DNA of 7,963 bases from an uncultured Roseburia sp. (lineage in GTDB: Bacteria > Bacillota > Clostridia > Lachnospirales > Lachnospiraceae). Shown here piece after piece: positions 5,636 to 7,963 of the stretch (positions are counted from its first letter, which is position 1; the number at the start of each line of letters is the position of its first letter). A model generated the notes under the pieces. The model had not been told where the DNA came from. It ran no database searches and was given only the letters and a program-made list of their open reading frames with translations. The DNA lies in the NCBI GenBank assembly GCA_910587865.1, contig CAJUNX010000074.1, positions 1-7,963 of the forward strand, read 5' to 3'. Made by a program: the position numbers and the translations under genes.

Positions 5636-6697
5636 ATGAACTTAACGATGGAAGAAAAAGCGCTGAGGTTTGCGGCATTGTTCCTCACTGCGCTCACAAT
5701 CGTCACATGCGCGTCGCTGCGCTATCTGCCGCTCCTTCGCACGAGGGAGCAGGAGATGCGGGAGGAGCGGCTGGCAGAGCAGGAGTTTGCGGAAAGCCAG
5801 CTTGAGATGCAGGATCTTCAGATGCGGGAGGAAACACAGGAGGAAGCGAGAAAAGGACAGATCAGCATAAGGCTTCCCGAGGGTGTGACGGGCAGCAGTG
5901 TGACGGTCAGCTATGATTATGTGACACAGACGATACAGGCGCGGCTCCCGTGGACGGATATGGCGTATTTCGACAGCTATCCGGTATCCGGCAGCAGCAA
6001 TTATATCAATACGCTCTCTTATGCCAGACAGGGGGAGGAGAGCGTCATTGAGATTGTGACAGACCGCGTATATGAGCTGGACACTCTTTACGACGATCAA
6101 AACTATTATTTTAATTTTTTGACACCGCAGGAGGTTTATGATAAAGTAGTCGTGATTGATGCCGGACATGGCGGAAAGGCGCCCGGAGCGACGAAGCAGG
6201 GAGTCAATGAAAAGGATATTGATCTGGCGATTCTGCTTGAACTGAAACAGATTTTTGAGGAAAGCGAAGAGAATATCGGCGTGTATTTTACGCGGACGGA
6301 TGACAGTAATCCGACCTTTGACCAGCGGGTGCAGCTGGCAAATAAATCCCAGGCGAATCTGTTTATCAGCATTCATAATAACTCGACGCGCAGCGGGCGT
6401 ATGTCGTCCACGCACGGGACGCAGGTGATGTATGACGAAAGCTCCGAGGCGAGCAGAAAGTTCGCGCAGATTTGTCTGGAGGAAGTGACGGAGGGACTCG
6501 GAAGCCAGGACAAAGGACTGGTGGAGGGGGACAGCATCTATATCATCCGTACCAGTGACGTTCCGGTGGCGCTGATTGAGGTCGGTTTTATGACAAATCA
6601 GAGAGAGCTGGATCTGCTGCGCACGGAAGAGTACCAGAGACAGGCGGCAGGAAGCATTTATCAGGCGGTTCTGCGGGCGTTTGAGGAGGGATACTAG
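5636..6697 (+). CDS. Membrane-anchored N-acetylmuramoyl-L-alanine amidase (Amidase_3)
   Basis: A 353-residue zinc enzyme that cuts the bond between N-acetylmuramic acid and L-alanine in peptidoglycan. ATG 5636 is chosen because AAGGAG lies about 12 bases upstream; ATG 5648 would be too far from it. Residues 10-27 are a hydrophobic anchor (Cys25 lacks a good lipobox). Residues about 36-72 are Glu/Gln/Arg-rich and likely a coiled coil. Residues about 75-160 are a beta-rich region of AMIN-like character that I cannot assign firmly. Residues about 170-350 are the Amidase_3 domain: zinc ligands His178 (DAGHGG), Glu192 (NEKDIDL) and His247 (SIHNN), and catalytic Glu315 (ALIEVGFMTN). All key residues are present. 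The active domain should face the wall, held by the N-terminal anchor, as in CwlD-like enzymes. No separate wall-binding repeats are present. Neighbours suggest co-expression with the exported peptidase just upstream and with rdgB, whose ATG lies 2 bp after this stop. A role in division, growth or spore cortex formation is possible; the sequence does not decide. Confidence 0.94.
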   Translation: MNLTMEEKALRFAALFLTALTIVTCASLRYLPLLRTREQEMREERLAEQEFAESQLEMQDLQMREETQEEARKGQISIRLPEGVTGSSVTVSYDYVTQTIQARLPWTDMAYFDSYPVSGSSNYINTLSYARQGEESVIEIVTDRVYELDTLYDDQNYYFNFLTPQEVYDKVVVIDAGHGGKAPGATKQGVNEKDIDLAILLELKQIFEESEENIGVYFTRTDDSNPTFDQRVQLANKSQANLFISIHNNSTRSGRMSSTHGTQVMYDESSEASRKFAQICLEEVTEGLGSQDKGLVEGDSIYIIRTSDVPVALIEVGFMTNQRELDLLRTEEYQRQAAGSIYQAVLRAFEEGY

Positions 6698-6699
6698 GA

Positions 6700-7317
6700 A
6701 TGAAAAGAATCGTTTTTGCAACCGGAAATGAGGGAAAGATGCGCGAAATCCGTGACATTCTCGCGGATACCGGCGCTGCGGTTTTATCGATGCGGGACGC
6801 CGGGATCGACATCAGCGTCACGGAGGACGGAGCGACGTTTGAGGAGAACGCCGCGATCAAGGCAAAGGCGGCTGCGGCGCATATGAATGAGCGGGATGTA
6901 AACGGGCCGCATACGGATACGTATGTGCTGGCGGATGATTCCGGACTTGAGGTGGATTATCTGAACAGAGAGCCGGGGGTTTTTTCCGCGCGCTATATGG
7001 GAGAGGACACCTCGTATGAGATTAAGAATCAGGCGATTTTAGACCGTCTGTCCGGCGTACCGAAGGAGCAGCGCACGGCAAGATTTGTCTGCGCAATCGC
7101 GGCAGTGCTGCCGGACGGTGAGACGAAGATTGTCAGGGAGACGATAGAAGGGTATATCGGGGACCGCCCGGCGGGAGAGAACGGGTTTGGCTATGATCCG
7201 ATATTTTATGTGGATGAGTACGGCTGTTCGACGGCGGAGCTGACAGAAGAAGAAAAAAATGCGATCAGCCATCGCGGAAAAGCGCTGCGTTCGATGAAAA
7301 AGCTGCTGGGATTATGA
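6700..7317 (+). CDS. rdgB: XTP/dITP diphosphatase (RdgB/HAM1 family)
   Basis: A 205-residue cytosolic enzyme that hydrolyses non-canonical purine nucleoside triphosphates (dITP, XTP, ITP) to monophosphates and pyrophosphate, keeping damaged bases out of DNA and RNA. Family motifs are all present: the N-terminal phosphate-binding ATGNEGKMREI (7-17), FEENAAIKA (47-55), metal-binding ADDSGLEVD (78-86), GVFSARYMG (93-101), GFGYDPIF (162-169), and SHRGKALRSM near the C-terminus (190-199). About ten residues (roughly 62-75, MNERDVNGPHTDTY) appear inserted between KAKAAAAH and the VLADDSGL strand compared with shorter homologues. The start is set by GAGGAGGG at 6683-6690, inside the end of the amidase gene. 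The stop overlaps the next start as ATGA. The rdgB and small-phosphoesterase pair (ysnA-ysnB in Bacillus subtilis) is a widely kept arrangement in Firmicutes. Confidence 0.97.
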   Translation: MKRIVFATGNEGKMREIRDILADTGAAVLSMRDAGIDISVTEDGATFEENAAIKAKAAAAHMNERDVNGPHTDTYVLADDSGLEVDYLNREPGVFSARYMGEDTSYEIKNQAILDRLSGVPKEQRTARFVCAIAAVLPDGETKIVRETIEGYIGDRPAGENGFGYDPIFYVDEYGCSTAELTEEEKNAISHRGKALRSMKKLLGL

Positions 7318-7793
7318 AAATACTGATTGTGAGTGACACGCACCGGAAGCATGAAAATCTGATCCGGGTTTTACAGTGCGTGCAGCCGTTGGATCTTCTG
7401 ATCCATCTCGGGGACGCCGAGGGGGCGGAGGATGATATCGGCAGCATGGCAGGCTGTCCGCTGGAGATTGTAGCCGGGAACAGTGATTTTTTTTCGACCC
7501 TCCCGCGGGAGAAGGAGCTGCAGATCGGAACCTGCCGCGTGCTGATGACACACGGGCATTCTTATTATGTGAATGAGGGGATTGAGGATCTTCAGAAGGA
7601 GGCTGCGGCCCGACGGTTTCAGATGGTCATGTTCGGACATACGCACTGCCCGCTGATTGATTACGGTAAAGATATCATCACCCTAAACCCCGGGAGCATT
7701 TCTTATCCCAGGCAGGAAGGCAGAAAGCCGTCATACATACTGATGGAGATCGACGAAAAAGGAAAGGCACATTTTGAATTAAATTATATCTAA
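7314..7793 (+). CDS. YfcE/YsnB-type metallophosphoesterase
   Basis: A 159-residue calcineurin-like phosphoesterase of the small MJ0936/YfcE group, covering the complete fold. Metal-binding motifs occur in order: SDTH (Asp8, His10), GDAE (Asp34), GNSD (Asn56), THGH (His80, His82) and GHTH (His109, His111), so a two-metal centre is expected. Members hydrolyse phosphodiesters in vitro; the in vivo substrate is unknown. The start codon overlaps the rdgB stop (ATGA at 7314-7317) and has only a weak GGG upstream, indicating translational coupling to rdgB. It is the last visible gene of the operon. No terminator is seen after its stop; the tRNA promoter begins 14 bp later. Confidence 0.95.
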   Translation: MKILIVSDTHRKHENLIRVLQCVQPLDLLIHLGDAEGAEDDIGSMAGCPLEIVAGNSDFFSTLPREKELQIGTCRVLMTHGHSYYVNEGIEDLQKEAAARRFQMVMFGHTHCPLIDYGKDIITLNPGSISYPRQEGRKPSYILMEIDEKGKAHFELNYI

Positions 7794-7807
7794 TCCGAAA
7801 AAAAGTG

Positions 7808-7836
7808 TTGACATTTTCCGACGAGTCCTATATAAT
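7808..7836 (+). promoter_or_regulatory. Consensus sigmaA promoter for the tRNA-Pro gene
   Basis: TTGACA (7808-7813) and TATAAT (7831-7836) are both perfect, with a 17-base spacer, typical of strong stable-RNA promoters. Transcription should start near 7843, leaving a 5' leader of about 65 bases to be removed by RNase P. That leader (7843-7909) holds no gene; a weak CGTCA/TGACG pairing is possible within it. Confidence 0.93.
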
Positions 7837-7909
7837 AACATTTGCGTCACAGATAGGTTATAGATTTGCTGTTTGGGATCGGGATGACGTGGCGGATACC
7901 GGTTACCTT

Positions 7910-7963
7910 CGGGGTGTGGCTCAGCTTGGCTAGAGCGCCTGGTTTGGGACCAGGAGGCCGCAG
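7910..7963 (+). tRNA. tRNA-Pro (anticodon UGG), 3' end cut by the window edge
   Basis: The 54 bases begin with the acceptor arm CGGGGTG (7910-7916), then the D-arm GCTC...GAGC with the conserved AG and GG in its loop, then the anticodon stem CCTGG/CCAGG around the loop TTTGGGA. The anticodon at positions 34-36 is TGG, which reads proline codons CCN, chiefly CCA. The variable region AGGCC and the start of the T-arm (GCAG) follow before the sequence ends. An initial C at position 1 is typical of bacterial tRNA-Pro. It may be the first of a tRNA cluster. Confidence 0.95.

Noticed and set aside
5642..6721. Minus-strand ORF of 359 codons opposite the amidase
   Set aside because: It is the antisense shadow of a gene with all amidase catalytic motifs; its Arg/His/Leu-rich translation resembles no protein.

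Overview
The window looks like chromosomal DNA from a spore-forming Gram-positive of the class Clostridia, most likely Lachnospiraceae. This is inferred from strong GGAGG-type ribosome binding sites, consensus TTGACA/TATAAT promoters, moderate G+C, and the gene set (YpsC/RlmL-type methyltransferase, secreted C1A peptidase with a lectin-like tail, membrane-anchored amidase, RdgB next to a YfcE/YsnB-type phosphoesterase). I could not run a database search. All genes are on the + strand. I see no mobile element, CRISPR array or phage gene.

Left part (1-2195): the 3' portion of a long gene that starts before the window. It opens with near-perfect 60-bp tandem repeats encoding a 20-residue repeat, continues through an acidic low-complexity linker, and ends in a charged, probably helical domain of about 450 residues that I cannot name. 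Next is a tiny Asn/Ser-rich protein gene of 60 codons. It is preceded by a sequence resembling a forespore (sigmaF/sigmaG) promoter and followed by a clear intrinsic terminator. This is the most suggestive lead in the window.

Middle (2196-7793): a stand-alone rhodanese-like gene, then a near-consensus promoter whose predicted transcript would begin with a long hairpin, then five tightly packed genes that look like one operon. They encode a THUMP-type rRNA methyltransferase, an exported papain-like cysteine peptidase, a membrane-anchored cell-wall amidase, the nucleotide house-cleaning enzyme RdgB and a small metallophosphoesterase. Gaps are 26, 18 and 2 bp, and the last two genes overlap by 4 bp. 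The operon mixes RNA and nucleotide maintenance with two enzymes acting outside the membrane.

Right end (7794-7963): a perfect-consensus promoter and the first 54 bases of tRNA-Pro(UGG), cut by the window edge. No terminator is visible between the operon and this tRNA promoter.

Most of the window is ordinary core-genome content. The parts not explained by known families are the repeat-bearing protein, the Asn/Ser-rich protein and its promoter, and the 5' hairpin of the operon.
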